Shown: piece after piece, positions 13,509 to 22,665 of the stretch
Position numbering within the stretch: position 1 is the first letter of the stretch
How the letters are laid out: every line of letters begins with the position of its first letter
From: Allomuricauda sp. CAU 1633
GTDB lineage: Bacteria; Bacteroidota; Bacteroidia; Flavobacteriales; Flavobacteriaceae
Direction of reading: 5' to 3'
Length of the DNA stretch: 64,000 nucleotides
Assembly (NCBI RefSeq): GCF_017313225.1
Contig: NZ_JAFLNE010000001.1
Coordinates: forward strand, 1-64,000
Position numbers and translations under genes: made by a program
Notes under the pieces: model-generated
The model's database searches: none
What the model was told of the DNA's origin: nothing
What the model saw: the letters and a program-made list of their open reading frames with translations, nothing else

Positions 13509-16500
13509 TTAGCTATAATTTTTACGTTCAATCATATAATACACCAATGGCACCACCAAGAGCGTCAATACGGTAGACACAATGGTTCCTCCCATAAGTG
13601 ATATGGCCAACCCTTGGAAAATAGGGTCGAACAGAATCACAAAAGCTCCAATCACAACAGTTCCTGCGGTTAACAAAATAGGTGTGGTACGCACGGCACC
13701 TGCTTCAATTACGGCTTGCTTAAGGGGAACTCCCTCATTCAACCTAAGGTTGATGAAGTCGATAAGCAATACCGAGTTCCGCACCATGATTCCCGCCAGG
13801 GCAATCATCCCGATAAAGGAGGTTGCGGTAAAAAATGCACCCAACATCCAGTGACCCAACACAATTCCGATCAAGGAAAGTGGAATGGCCACCATCATTA
13901 CCATGGGCGCTTTAAAGTTTTGGAACCACCCTACGATCAACATGTAAATGATCACAATGACGCCGAGGAACGCGATTCCCAAATCACGGAACACCTCAAG
14001 GGTTATTTGCCATTCCCCATCCCATTTCACCGTATAGTCATCCTCATACTGGGGTTGCTCCATATAGAGCTCGTTAATGGAATAGCCTTGAGGTAGCTCC
14101 AATTGATTTAACTTATCCGTCATACCCAAAATGGCGTACACCGGGCTTTCCAGTTCACCCGCCATATCAGACATCACATACACCACTCGCTTTTGGTTTT
14201 TTCTATAGATGCTCTTGGCCTTGGTTCCCTCTTTAATGGAAACCAAATCACCCACGGACACCATATTCCCTTGTTGTGATGTTATTTTTAATTGTTGAAT
14301 CTGATCCAAGCTTGATTTGTCCTTTTCACTAACGGATAGCACAATGCCAATTTGGTCGAATGCTTCTTCGCGATAGATATGGGAAACGGGCTGCTCACGG
14401 AAAGCCATAGCCATCACCTGAACAATTTGCTGGGGTGTTACTCCATAAAGCATCGCTTTCTCTTTGTCCACCACAAAATCGTACTCCATTTGATCATCCT
14501 CAACCATCCAATCCACATCCACAACATCGGTGGTATTGTTCAAGATGCCTTTTACATCATCTGCCAATGCAATTTGCTTATCGTAACCTGGGCCGTACAC
14601 CTCAGCAACAATGGTAGACAATACAGGAGGGCCTGGAGGCACCTCGACAATTTTGATGTTTGCATTGTACTTTTTGCCCAATTCTTGGATTTTAGGTCGT
14701 AACAATTTGGCGATATCGTGACTTTGCTCACTACGGTCGTGCTTATCGGTGAGGTTTACTTGAATATCGGCCATATTACTTCCTCCTCGTAGGTCGTAGT
14801 GTCTCACCAATCCATTGAATGTTATGGGTGCAGAAGTTCCTACATAGGTTTGATAGTTCACTACTTCTGGTCTTGTAGACAAGTATGCCCCTACTTCTTT
14901 AGCGACTGCTGAAGTACGTTCCAAAGTAGACCCCTCAGGGAGGTCAATCACCACTTGGAATTCGTTTTTGTTATCAAAAGGAAGCATTTTTACGGCTACC
15001 GATTTGGTAAAGAACATCCCCACAGAAGCAAATAACAACACCACCGTGATGCCAATAAAAATCCATCGCTTCTTTCTACTTTCAATCAGTGGTTTTTCGA
15101 AACGTTCGTAGGCTTTATAAATAAAGGTGTCTTGAATTTCGACAGCCTCCTTTTCCTTTTTGTTCTTCTTTTTGTCCTTTTCTCTCAAGAAGATGAAGCC
15201 CAAATATGGGGTAATGGTCAACGCCACAAACAGGGACAACAACATGGCAATGGATGCTCCGATTGGCATTGGGGACATATAAGGCCCCATCAACCCAGAA
15301 ACAAATGCCATGGGCAATACGGATGCGATTACCGTAAAAGTTGCCAGAATGGTCGGGTTACCTACTTCGTTGATGGCGTAGAGTGCCGCATCCTTGAACG
15401 GCAGACGTTTCATCTTAAAGTGGCGGTGCATGTTCTCCGCGATAATAATGGAGTCGTCCACCACAATACCCGTTACAAAAACCAACGCAAACAAAGTGAT
15501 TCGGTTCAGGGTGTAATCGAGCATGTAATAGCTGAGCAAGGTCAAAGCGAATGTGATCGGTACGGAAAGGAATACAACCAATCCACCTCTCCAACCCATG
15601 GCTAACATCACCACAAAGGTCACGGCAATGATTGCACCGATCAAGTGCATCAACAATTCGGATACTTTTTGCGAAGCTGTTTGACCGTAGTTACGGGTTA
15701 CCTCAACATGCACATCATCAGGAATTAGATTTGATTTTAAGTGCTCCACTTTGTCCAACACCACATCGGCAATCTTCATAGCATCGGCCCCTTTTCTTTT
15801 GGCAATGGAAATGGTTACCGCTGGATATTCAGATTTGAAAGTTTCTGACTTCTCACTTGCAGCCCCGAATCCAAGGGAGACATAATTTTTGGGCAATTCT
15901 GGGCCATCCAAAACGGTTGCTACCTGTTTTAAATAGATGGGTTGACTTTGTTTGGTGCCCACGATCAGGTTTTCCAGATCTTCCTTGCTTTCCAAAAAGT
16001 TGCCTGTGCTGATGTGAAACTCGGTATCGTTGGAAAGGAAATTCCCAGCATCCATTTGTTGGTTGTTGGCTTGAATCATTTGGGCCACGGCCAACATATC
16101 AATGCCAGATTCAGCCATTTTATCCTTGTCCACCACTACACGAAGCTGACGGTTTCTTCCTCCAATCTTTTTAGTGATGGAAACCCCGTTTACTTTTTCA
16201 ACCTCATTGATCAACTCACCAGAAATCTCTCGTAATTGAAAATCATCGTATTCATCGCTCCAAAGGGTTAGAGCAAGCATGGGCACATCATCAATCGCAC
16301 GGGTTTTTACCAAAGGCATGGTAACCCCGTTTGGCATTTGATCCATGTGCTTGTTGATCTCATCGTACAAACGCACCAATGATCTTTCAATATCTTCCCC
16401 GACATAGAACTGTACAATGGCCATCCCCTGCTCCTGCATGGATGTAGTGTACACGTACTCTACGCCTTTAATGTTGGATATAATTTTTTCAAGCGGTTTT

Positions 16501-16706
16501 GTGATCCTGGATTCCACCTCGGTTGGGCTGGCCCCAGGGTATCCCACAAAAATATCCGCCATGGGCACATCGATCTGTGGCTCCTCTTCCCTTGGAATCA
16601 AGAAAGAACTGTACACTCCAATGACCATGAACACGATCATTAAGAGCACCGTTAGTTTGGAGCTGATAAACCCTTTGGCTATTTTTCCTGCTAGTCCGTC
16701 TTTCAT
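13509..16706 (-). CDS. RND efflux permease
   Basis: 1,065 residues, the normal length for an RND inner-membrane permease. It has the N-terminal helix, a first large periplasmic domain (about 40-340), helices 2-6 with the proton-relay pair Asp417-Asp418 in GIVVDDSII, a second periplasmic domain (about 570-870) and six C-terminal helices. The double Asp is AcrB-like and differs from CusA-type metal pumps, which keep only one. With the adaptor and TolC genes just upstream it forms a complete tripartite pump driven by proton import. The substrate is unknown; its operon with sulfur-transport genes suggests a sulfur-related toxic compound or protection from it (inference). Confidence 0.93.
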   Translation of the reverse strand: MKDGLAGKIAKGFISSKLTVLLMIVFMVIGVYSSFLIPREEEPQIDVPMADIFVGYPGASPTEVESRITKPLEKIISNIKGVEYVYTTSMQEQGMAIVQFYVGEDIERSLVRLYDEINKHMDQMPNGVTMPLVKTRAIDDVPMLALTLWSDEYDDFQLREISGELINEVEKVNGVSITKKIGGRNRQLRVVVDKDKMAESGIDMLAVAQMIQANNQQMDAGNFLSNDTEFHISTGNFLESKEDLENLIVGTKQSQPIYLKQVATVLDGPELPKNYVSLGFGAASEKSETFKSEYPAVTISIAKRKGADAMKIADVVLDKVEHLKSNLIPDDVHVEVTRNYGQTASQKVSELLMHLIGAIIAVTFVVMLAMGWRGGLVVFLSVPITFALTLLSYYMLDYTLNRITLFALVFVTGIVVDDSIIIAENMHRHFKMKRLPFKDAALYAINEVGNPTILATFTVIASVLPMAFVSGLMGPYMSPMPIGASIAMLLSLFVALTITPYLGFIFLREKDKKKNKKEKEAVEIQDTFIYKAYERFEKPLIESRKKRWIFIGITVVLLFASVGMFFTKSVAVKMLPFDNKNEFQVVIDLPEGSTLERTSAVAKEVGAYLSTRPEVVNYQTYVGTSAPITFNGLVRHYDLRGGSNMADIQVNLTDKHDRSEQSHDIAKLLRPKIQELGKKYNANIKIVEVPPGPPVLSTIVAEVYGPGYDKQIALADDVKGILNNTTDVVDVDWMVEDDQMEYDFVVDKEKAMLYGVTPQQIVQVMAMAFREQPVSHIYREEAFDQIGIVLSVSEKDKSSLDQIQQLKITSQQGNMVSVGDLVSIKEGTKAKSIYRKNQKRVVYVMSDMAGELESPVYAILGMTDKLNQLELPQGYSINELYMEQPQYEDDYTVKWDGEWQITLEVFRDLGIAFLGVIVIIYMLIVGWFQNFKAPMVMMVAIPLSLIGIVLGHWMLGAFFTATSFIGMIALAGIMVRNSVLLIDFINLRLNEGVPLKQAVIEAGAVRTTPILLTAGTVVIGAFVILFDPIFQGLAISLMGGTIVSTVLTLLVVPLVYYMIERKNYS

Positions 16707-16722
16707 TGTTAGCTTTTTTGGG

Positions 16723-17814
16723 TTATTGAATAGTTACTTTAGCTCCATTGTACAGCTTTCCTTCGGCTGAAACGATGTATTGATCTCCTTTGGACAATCC
16801 AGATAATACTTCTACTTGATCACCATAATTCTCGCCCAAACGCAACCAACGCAAAAGCGCCACATTATCTTGTCCAAGCGTATAAACCCCTGTCAATTGC
16901 CCTTTGTGCACCAAGGCTGTGGACGGAACTGTCACAACTGTTTTTCCATTGCTCTCATTTTCCGCCTCTAGCCTCACGGTTGCATACATACCTGACAAAA
17001 TCTTGGCATCTGTTTCATCCAAGCCTACTTTCATTACATATTGGCCTCCTGTATTTTGTGCAGAAGCACTCAATTCGGAAACCGTACCTGTGATTGTGGT
17101 ATCCAATGCTTTCACCAAAACTTGGGCTGTTGTACCCACTTCAATGGCAGAAATGTTGTTTTCGGCTACTTTGGCCTCTACCTCAAATCCTGTTCCTGGG
17201 GATTCCACAGAAACCAAAGGCACTCCAGGATTGGCCATATCGCCCTCATCAATGTAGGTGTTGGTCACTACACCACTGAATGGCGCTCTGATATCGGCAT
17301 AGGCGAACTGGGAATTCACCTCGTTCTTCATTTGGTTTGCCGCTTCCAATCTGGCCTTGGCCATTTCGTAACGCGCGGTCATATCGTCCAGTTCCTTTTG
17401 TGAAGCACTGCTTTCTTTAAAAAGGTTTTGGAACCTTTCGTAGTCCTTTTTAGCATTGTTGAATGCCACTGTAGCCTCGGTAATGGAAGCTTCTACTTGT
17501 GCTTTTTTAGCTCTTAAATCTCCATTGTTTATGGAAATAAGCAAGTCACCCTTGTTTACTTTCTGACCTATTTTAACGGGAAGTGACTCCACATAGCCCA
17601 TCATTCGGGTACTCAAGGTAGCGCTGTTCACAGCCTTAATTTGACCACTCCCTGCCAAAATGGTGGAGCTATCGCCCAAGTCCACATCGGCAACCGTTAC
17701 TGGCACGGCCGCAGAGGTATCAACAGTTTGTTTTTCGTCACTTCCGCATCCCATTAAGGTCAGACCTAAGGACACGGTTAAAATGATGCTTTTATATATC
17801 GTAGTGTTTTTCAT
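16723..17814 (-). CDS. RND periplasmic adaptor (MFP/HlyD family)
   Basis: 363 residues with a lipoprotein signal (LTLMGCGSDE, Cys23). Then come a split barrel-sandwich (TRMMGYVESLPVKIGQKVNKGDLL), a coiled-coil hairpin at about 100-160 (VEASITEATVAFNNAKKDYE and following), the second lipoyl half (DIRAPFSGVVTNTYIDEGD) and a beta-barrel/MP domain. It links the RND permease to the outer-membrane channel. It lies between those two genes with gaps of 7 and 16 nt. Confidence 0.92.
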   Translation of the reverse strand: MKNTTIYKSIILTVSLGLTLMGCGSDEKQTVDTSAAVPVTVADVDLGDSSTILAGSGQIKAVNSATLSTRMMGYVESLPVKIGQKVNKGDLLISINNGDLRAKKAQVEASITEATVAFNNAKKDYERFQNLFKESSASQKELDDMTARYEMAKARLEAANQMKNEVNSQFAYADIRAPFSGVVTNTYIDEGDMANPGVPLVSVESPGTGFEVEAKVAENNISAIEVGTTAQVLVKALDTTITGTVSELSASAQNTGGQYVMKVGLDETDAKILSGMYATVRLEAENESNGKTVVTVPSTALVHKGQLTGVYTLGQDNVALLRWLRLGENYGDQVEVLSGLSKGDQYIVSAEGKLYNGAKVTIQ

Positions 17815-17821
17815 GTTGCAA

Positions 17822-19123
17822 TTATTCTTTGGTTAAAAATTTGAGTAAGGATTGTGCTTGATTGTATTCAAAAATGGTTTGATAATAGGCCAATTGCTTT
17901 TCGGCATAAGTGGCTTCGGCCATTAATAAATCGGTTGTTTTTTCCAATCCCTCTTTAAATCGGTTTGTACGTATTCTCAATGATTCTTCGGATTGCTCCA
18001 TAGCCAATTTTGATGTCTGGAGCCTGTTCTTGGCGTCCTCGACCATCCGCTTGGTGCGTTGTAGCTCCATAGTACTTTTGGCGACGTATTGTTCGTATGC
18101 TGTTTGTGCTTTTTCATAGTTTGTTTTGCTTTTTCCTGCCTTGGCAAATCGCTGTGATCCTTTAAAAACATCCCAGCTCAAGCTTGCCCCAACAATGTAT
18201 CCTTTGGAATCTGCCTGAAATATCTGATCATCATACATCTCATAGCTGGCAAAGGCATTTAACCTTGGCAAAAAGGTCATATTATCCGCTTTCATGTTTG
18301 CTTTGTATGCTTCGGAAACCAAATCCATGGCTTTCACATCTGCCCTATTTTCCAAAGCAGCTTCGGTTGCTACACCAATATTATCTGGTAACAATTCTTG
18401 GGTAGGTTCAAAAACAACGTTTCCTTGTTCGTTCATTAAAAAAGCCACGTAGTCAGAAGCGTTTTTTACATTGCTTTGCGCCGTTTTCAATTGATCGGAA
18501 ACTTCGGTGACTCTAACTTTCACCTCCAATAGATCCGCTTTTTGAAGCAATCCTTGGTCAAAGCTGTTTTGGGCCATGTTCAGGTTGGCGGTTGCTGCAT
18601 CGTAGGCTTTTTGCATCACTTCCACAGCACGATACGCCAATTGCAATTGACCGTATGCTTTCTGGGCTTCAAAATCAAGGTAATCCCTAGTTCTCATCGC
18701 TTGAAGCTCTTTGGCTTCCATGGTAGTTTTGGCTGCTTTACGCTGATAAAAACCATCCATATTGATCAAGGGTTGTTGTACCGATACCACGGTGGCAAAG
18801 TTTTCCACCTGATCGGGATCGTTCAATAAGTCTGGGTTAAAATCAGCCTGGGTCAAAATCCCTTGATTGAGTTTGGATCCAAATGCCATTAAAGGGTTTG
18901 TGGTTGCCATCCCCGTATGCGATACAGAAATCTGTGGCAAAAAGACAGAGTTTGAAAATCTATAGTCGTATTTGGCCATTTTGGCTTCCTGATCGGAAAC
19001 CTGAATGCTCGCATTGGACTCTTGCACCCTAACCAAGACATCATCCAATGAAATCTTCACCTGATCTTGGGCAAAAATCACCTGCGCAAGCACCAATGAC
19101 ATTACTAATAAAGTTCGCTGCAT
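17822..19123 (-). CDS. TolC-family outer-membrane channel
   Basis: 433 residues with a signal peptide and two long alpha-helical OEP repeats rich in Asn/Gln/Ala heptads (e.g. AATANLNMAQNSFDQGLLQKADLL and a second copy near NRFKEGLEKTTDLLMAEATYA), as in TolC homologues. It makes the outer-membrane exit duct of the pump. As the first gene of the operon it lies about 47 nt downstream of an FNR-type palindrome at 19171-19184. Confidence 0.92.
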   Translation of the reverse strand: MQRTLLVMSLVLAQVIFAQDQVKISLDDVLVRVQESNASIQVSDQEAKMAKYDYRFSNSVFLPQISVSHTGMATTNPLMAFGSKLNQGILTQADFNPDLLNDPDQVENFATVVSVQQPLINMDGFYQRKAAKTTMEAKELQAMRTRDYLDFEAQKAYGQLQLAYRAVEVMQKAYDAATANLNMAQNSFDQGLLQKADLLEVKVRVTEVSDQLKTAQSNVKNASDYVAFLMNEQGNVVFEPTQELLPDNIGVATEAALENRADVKAMDLVSEAYKANMKADNMTFLPRLNAFASYEMYDDQIFQADSKGYIVGASLSWDVFKGSQRFAKAGKSKTNYEKAQTAYEQYVAKSTMELQRTKRMVEDAKNRLQTSKLAMEQSEESLRIRTNRFKEGLEKTTDLLMAEATYAEKQLAYYQTIFEYNQAQSLLKFLTKE

Positions 19124-19170
19124 TTTAGTTCATTTTGAGCCAAAATTAGAGCGATGGAATTGTATCCACA

Positions 19171-19184
19171 GTAACATTGGTTAC
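19171..19184 (-). promoter_or_regulatory. FNR/Crp-type palindrome upstream of the pump-sulfur operon
   Basis: GTAAC-ATTG-GTTAC, a perfect 5-4-5 dyad 47 nt upstream of the TolC start. The same dyad precedes the sulfite oxidase, rhodanese and persulfide dioxygenase genes. Confidence 0.7.
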
Positions 19185-19228
19185 TTAGGTACTGGGGAAC
19201 TTTATACTATAGATTGGATTGGGAAATA

Positions 19229-19357
19229 CTATTTTTTTCCGCTGTTCATCATGGCCAAAACGGCAACAACAAGAACGACCACCACAAGGGCGAACACACC
19301 TATCATCAAGATACCGTTCTCCCATGATACTAATGGAATACTTTGTAATGCTTTCAC
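19229..19357 (-). CDS. Possible 42-residue single-pass membrane protein
   Basis: A short frame from GTG at 19355-19357 to TAG at 19229-19231 encodes MKALQSIPLVSWENGILMIG, then a strongly hydrophobic stretch of Val/Leu/Ala, then MMNSGKK. One membrane helix with a basic tail is a normal design for a small membrane protein. The non-ATG start and lack of a recognised family keep the confidence low. It lies between the terminator of the DUF2892 gene and the operon promoter. Confidence 0.4.
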   Translation of the reverse strand: MKALQSIPLVSWENGILMIGVFALVVVVLVVAVLAMMNSGKK

Positions 19358-19488
19358 AATGTATTGGTTTTAAGTTTTAATCAAATTTAACTGCTGTGCT
19401 ATATTCATAATATGATAATCCTCATAAAGCCATAACCAACATTCCAATATGCAATGGTTCTTCACTAACCGTATTGTTTCTAACAAAG

Positions 19489-19512
19489 AAAGCCGCTCTA
19501 AAGAGCGGCTTT
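19489..19512 (-). terminator. Intrinsic terminator after the DUF2892 gene
   Basis: AAAGCCGCTCT-AA-AGAGCGGCTTT, an 11-bp stem with a 2-nt loop, 22 nt past the DUF2892 stop at 19534. T-rich sequence follows on either strand, so it could work in both directions. Confidence 0.8.
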
Positions 19513-19533
19513 TACATCAACCAACTAAAAAAC

Positions 19534-19740
19534 CTAGTTTTTGACCTTGCAAGTACTTATTCCAAATAAGGTATACAAAGGACAAAAACTAACTAAGCTT
19601 GTCAATACGAATATGCCCGCCAATACCAATAGCACAGTGGCCAAAGTTCCAGAAATCACTCCAAAATAATATAAGGCAACCACTACAAGAGCAATGATCA
19701 ATCGTACTACGCGGTCCATACCGCCCATGTTTGTTTTCAT
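19534..19740 (-). CDS. DUF2892 (YgaP-like) membrane protein
   Basis: 68 residues from the ATG at 19738-19740 (MKTNMGGMDRVVRL), two membrane helices and the C-terminal CPLYTLFGISTCKV with two cysteines, a standard DUF2892 pattern. The longer frame adds 29 residues that do not fit the family. It is divergent from the sulfite oxidase operon and has its own terminator. The role is probably membrane-linked sulfur handling, as for YgaP relatives (inference). Confidence 0.85.
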   Translation of the reverse strand: MKTNMGGMDRVVRLIIALVVVALYYFGVISGTLATVLLVLAGIFVLTSLVSFCPLYTLFGISTCKVKN

Positions 19741-19874
19741 AATTTTCAGTTTATGTTTTCTACCAATACAACTATTAAGGTAATCATTATGAGGCAGATA
19801 ACACACACCATCACCAATTTCTGCCACTTTCTAAACTTCATGTTTAAAACTACAATAATGGCTCAAACCATTCG

Positions 19875-19888
19875 GTAACTTGGGTTAC
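19875..19888 (+). promoter_or_regulatory. FNR/Crp-type palindrome upstream of sulfite oxidase
   Basis: GTAAC-TTGG-GTTAC, a perfect dyad 40 nt upstream of the sulfite oxidase ATG. A TATTTTTA box follows near 19902, matching the -7 element used elsewhere in this window. Confidence 0.7.
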
Positions 19889-19928
19889 ATAGCTTTACTT
19901 ATTTTTACGATACATTTAATCTCTATTT

Positions 19929-21149
19929 ATGAACAGAAGGAAATTTACGTTAGGAATGTCTTTGGCAACCATGGCCAGCATCTTGGGCGTGGACATTGTT
20001 TATGGTGGCCTGATGCCAAAAGGATACCATCCTCTAGGTCTTCAAGACCCAGACCCTTTTGAACTATTCAACAAAGACAAGGAAATGGTTGTACTCAACA
20101 ACAAACCATGGAATATGGAGGCCCAAGCCCACTTGTTGAATGATAAAATCACCCCGAATAAATTCATGTTCATTCGGAATAACGGTCGAATTCCCGAGAG
20201 CATTGATGTTTCCAATTGGACCTTGACTTTGGATGGTGAGTCCATCAAAACCAAAAAAACGTATTCTCTGAGCGAGCTCAAAAGCAAGTTCCAACACCAT
20301 ACCTACAAATTGACATTGGAATGTGGAGGCAATGGACGGAGCGAGTTCAACCCACCTGCAAAAGGCAATCAATGGACCGTGGGTGCAGTTTCTTGCGCCG
20401 AATGGACCGGGGTTCGACTGCGGGATGTTCTTGAGGACGCCGGAATAAAATCTGATGCTGTATATATTGGCTATCATGCTGCAGACACCCATTTAAGTGG
20501 CGACCCCAACAAGGAGCCCATCTCCAGAGGGGTTCCCATTGACAAAGCACTACAGGATGAAACTTTATTGGCATTTTCCATGAATGGGGAGGATATTCCC
20601 TTGGCACATGGCCACCCATTGCGATTGGTCTGTGGCGGATGGCCCGCTTCCACTTCTGGGAAATGGATCAATCGAATCAGTGTTCGCAACAAAGTGCATG
20701 ATGGTGAAAAAATGGGCGGTACTTCGTACCGTGTCCCTTGTGAAACGGTGGCTCCGGGCAGCGAAGTCGCAGAATCCAATATGTGCATTATTGAATCCAT
20801 GCCGGTTAAATCCTTGATTACCTATCCAAAAAGTGGTGCGTTAATCAAGGAAGGCCAAAAATTGAACATCAACGGACATGCGTGGGCCGGAGAATTGGAG
20901 GTTTCAAAAATGGAGTATTCCATCGACTTTGGAAGTACGTGGCGCAGTTGCACCCTTGAAAAACCTACAAATCGATTGGCTTGGCAACATTTTAAAGCGA
21001 CTGTTTCCTTCCCCAAAAAAGGGTATTATGAAGTTTGGGCAAGAGCGACCGACTCCAATGGAAAAGGTCAGCCCATGATATTGCCCGGATGGAATCCGAA
21101 AGGGTATCTCAATAATGCCTGTCACAGAATAGCGGTTAAAATCGTATAG
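19929..21149 (+). CDS. Sulfite oxidase-type molybdopterin enzyme (SorA-like)
   Basis: 406 residues. An N-terminal NRRKFTLG resembles a Tat twin-arginine signal, suiting export of a folded molybdenum protein. The Moco-binding domain spans about 60-280, with the cofactor-ligating Cys132 in LECGGNGRSEF, and HGHPLRLV and GGWPASTSGKW further on. A dimerisation domain (about 295-406) follows. It oxidises sulfite to sulfate in the periplasm. The cytochrome gene starts 1 nt later, matching the SorAB arrangement in which electrons pass to a c-type cytochrome. Confidence 0.92.
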   Translation: MNRRKFTLGMSLATMASILGVDIVYGGLMPKGYHPLGLQDPDPFELFNKDKEMVVLNNKPWNMEAQAHLLNDKITPNKFMFIRNNGRIPESIDVSNWTLTLDGESIKTKKTYSLSELKSKFQHHTYKLTLECGGNGRSEFNPPAKGNQWTVGAVSCAEWTGVRLRDVLEDAGIKSDAVYIGYHAADTHLSGDPNKEPISRGVPIDKALQDETLLAFSMNGEDIPLAHGHPLRLVCGGWPASTSGKWINRISVRNKVHDGEKMGGTSYRVPCETVAPGSEVAESNMCIIESMPVKSLITYPKSGALIKEGQKLNINGHAWAGELEVSKMEYSIDFGSTWRSCTLEKPTNRLAWQHFKATVSFPKKGYYEVWARATDSNGKGQPMILPGWNPKGYLNNACHRIAVKIV

Positions 21150-21150
21150 C

Positions 21151-21603
21151 ATGGGGGACAAGTTTCAAAAACAGGTAAGTGCATTTTCCAAAGTCCTTCT
21201 TTCCTTTTTAGTATTGATTTTGGTGCTGTTTGGTGGATTGTATTATTGGTCCAATCAAAAGCCAAAACCTAAAATTGAAGAAATTCCCGTGGAAGAATCA
21301 ATCGAAGATTACGACAAAGTTGAAAATGGCATTCATGTGGCCACCGGATTTATTGATGATGAGGGAATGGAAGCCACCATCCAGAATTGTACAAGTTGCC
21401 ATTCCGCAAAATTGGTCACCCAGAACCGTATGAGCCGCGAAGGATGGAAAGCCACCATTACCTGGATGCAGGAAACCCAAAACCTTTGGGATTTGGGGAC
21501 CAATGAGGAATTGATTTTGACCTATTTGGCCAAAAATTATGCCCCTACAACCAAGGGTCGGCGGCAAAACTTGGAAAATATTGAATGGTATGAGCTAAAA
21601 TAA
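21151..21603 (+). CDS. Membrane-anchored monohaem cytochrome c
   Basis: 150 residues. One N-terminal membrane anchor (about 12-33), an acidic linker, then a c-type haem site CTSCH (Cys80, Cys83, His84). MSREGWKATITWM follows and supplies a possible distal Met. It is the likely electron acceptor of the sulfite oxidase encoded immediately upstream and would pass electrons to the respiratory chain. It lies 1 nt after the oxidase and 5 nt before the hydroxylase gene. Confidence 0.9.
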   Translation: MGDKFQKQVSAFSKVLLSFLVLILVLFGGLYYWSNQKPKPKIEEIPVEESIEDYDKVENGIHVATGFIDDEGMEATIQNCTSCHSAKLVTQNRMSREGWKATITWMQETQNLWDLGTNEELILTYLAKNYAPTTKGRRQNLENIEWYELK

Positions 21604-21608
21604 TCCTG

Positions 21609-22481
21609 ATGGAATATATAGATGCGTTTGTAAATGGTTTTTTGGGTATGGTACAGTGGACCTGGAAGTCCATTATCTTTGAAGTACCCTGGTATACCAA
21701 TTATTTTTGGGGGTTGATTGCCATTTCACTCTTGGTATGGGGGTTGGAAATTCTTTTTCCATGGCGAAAGGAGCAATCCATTTTTAGAAAGGACTTTTGG
21801 TTAGACGCTTTCTACATGTTCTTCAACTTCTTCATTTTTGCCATCATCATCAGTGGGGTGTTTAAAGTACTGGAAGTACTTTTTGCAGATATGGGTATCA
21901 CTTCAAAAAGTCTGTCGATTGTCGAGGTCACGCTTTGGCCACAATGGGTGCAACTTTTGGTTTTCTTCATCATTTTGGATTTTGTACAGTGGTTCACCCA
22001 TGTGCTCTTGCATAGGGTTCCGGTTTTTTGGGAATTTCATAAGGTGCACCATAGTGTGAAGGAGATGGGATTTGCGGCGCATCTCCGGTACCATTGGATG
22101 GAAAACATCCTCTATAAACCGTTGAAGACTCTGGGAGTTATGATTCTGGGTGGATTTGAACCCGAACAAGCCTATATTGTCCACTTTGCCGCCATCGCCA
22201 TTGGGCATTTTAATCATGCCAACCTTAAACTGACCTGGGGACCTTTAAAATACATTTTGAACAACCCTGTGATGCATTTGTACCATCATGCCTATAACCT
22301 TCCTGAAGGACATCGGTATGGAATGAACTTTGGAATCAGTCTTAGTCTTTGGGATTATATTTTCCGCACCAATTATATTCCAGAAAGTGGCGGTAAAATT
22401 GAATTGGGATTCCCTGGGGATGAAAAACTTCCCAAGGGATTCTGGGGGCAGTTGATTTATGGGTTAAAAAAAAGGGGGTAA
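21609..22481 (+). CDS. Fatty acid hydroxylase/sterol desaturase superfamily protein
   Basis: 290 residues with four or more membrane helices and the eight-histidine diiron pattern of the family: HVLLHR, HKVHHS, HFNHAN and HHAYN. Members hydroxylate or desaturate lipids at the membrane. It ends an operon with sulfite oxidase and cytochrome c, an unexplained but clear linkage; the cytochrome could supply electrons to it as well (inference). The C-terminus (GLKKRG) overlaps the decayed HMA gene on the other strand. Confidence 0.88.
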   Translation: MEYIDAFVNGFLGMVQWTWKSIIFEVPWYTNYFWGLIAISLLVWGLEILFPWRKEQSIFRKDFWLDAFYMFFNFFIFAIIISGVFKVLEVLFADMGITSKSLSIVEVTLWPQWVQLLVFFIILDFVQWFTHVLLHRVPVFWEFHKVHHSVKEMGFAAHLRYHWMENILYKPLKTLGVMILGGFEPEQAYIVHFAAIAIGHFNHANLKLTWGPLKYILNNPVMHLYHHAYNLPEGHRYGMNFGISLSLWDYIFRTNYIPESGGKIELGFPGDEKLPKGFWGQLIYGLKKRG

Positions 22482-22645
22482 TGTAACAAAGGAAGCGACA
22501 TCGGCCCCCTGATGATCAAAGCTAACCGATGCGCTTTCCTTTTCCACAATCACACTTTGTATACCTTCCATTTCCAAAAGTTGTTGGAAATGGTCTTGGC
22601 ACAACCACCACATTTAAGGTTTTTCACTTGGAAAGTGGTTTTCAT
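22464..22645 (-). pseudogene. Frameshifted heavy-metal-associated (HMA) domain protein
   Basis: From the ATG at 22643-22645 the frame reads MKTTFQVKNLKCGGCAKTIS, a standard HMA metal-binding start (CxxC as CGGC), but stops after about 31 residues. Shifting one base after the SNN codons restores the expected continuation LLEMEGIQSVIVEKESASVS, then FDHQGADVASF, ending at TAA 22464-22466. A single missing base is the simplest explanation. It could also be a sequencing error. If intact it would be a metallochaperone of about 60-70 residues for copper or a similar ion. Confidence 0.65.
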
Positions 22646-22665
22646 ATTTCTTGTGTTTTACAGGC

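Noticed and set aside
13582-15605. Long antisense open frames opposite the RND gene
   Set aside because: They follow the codon pattern of the RND gene in a shadow frame, have no start context and no recognisable domains.
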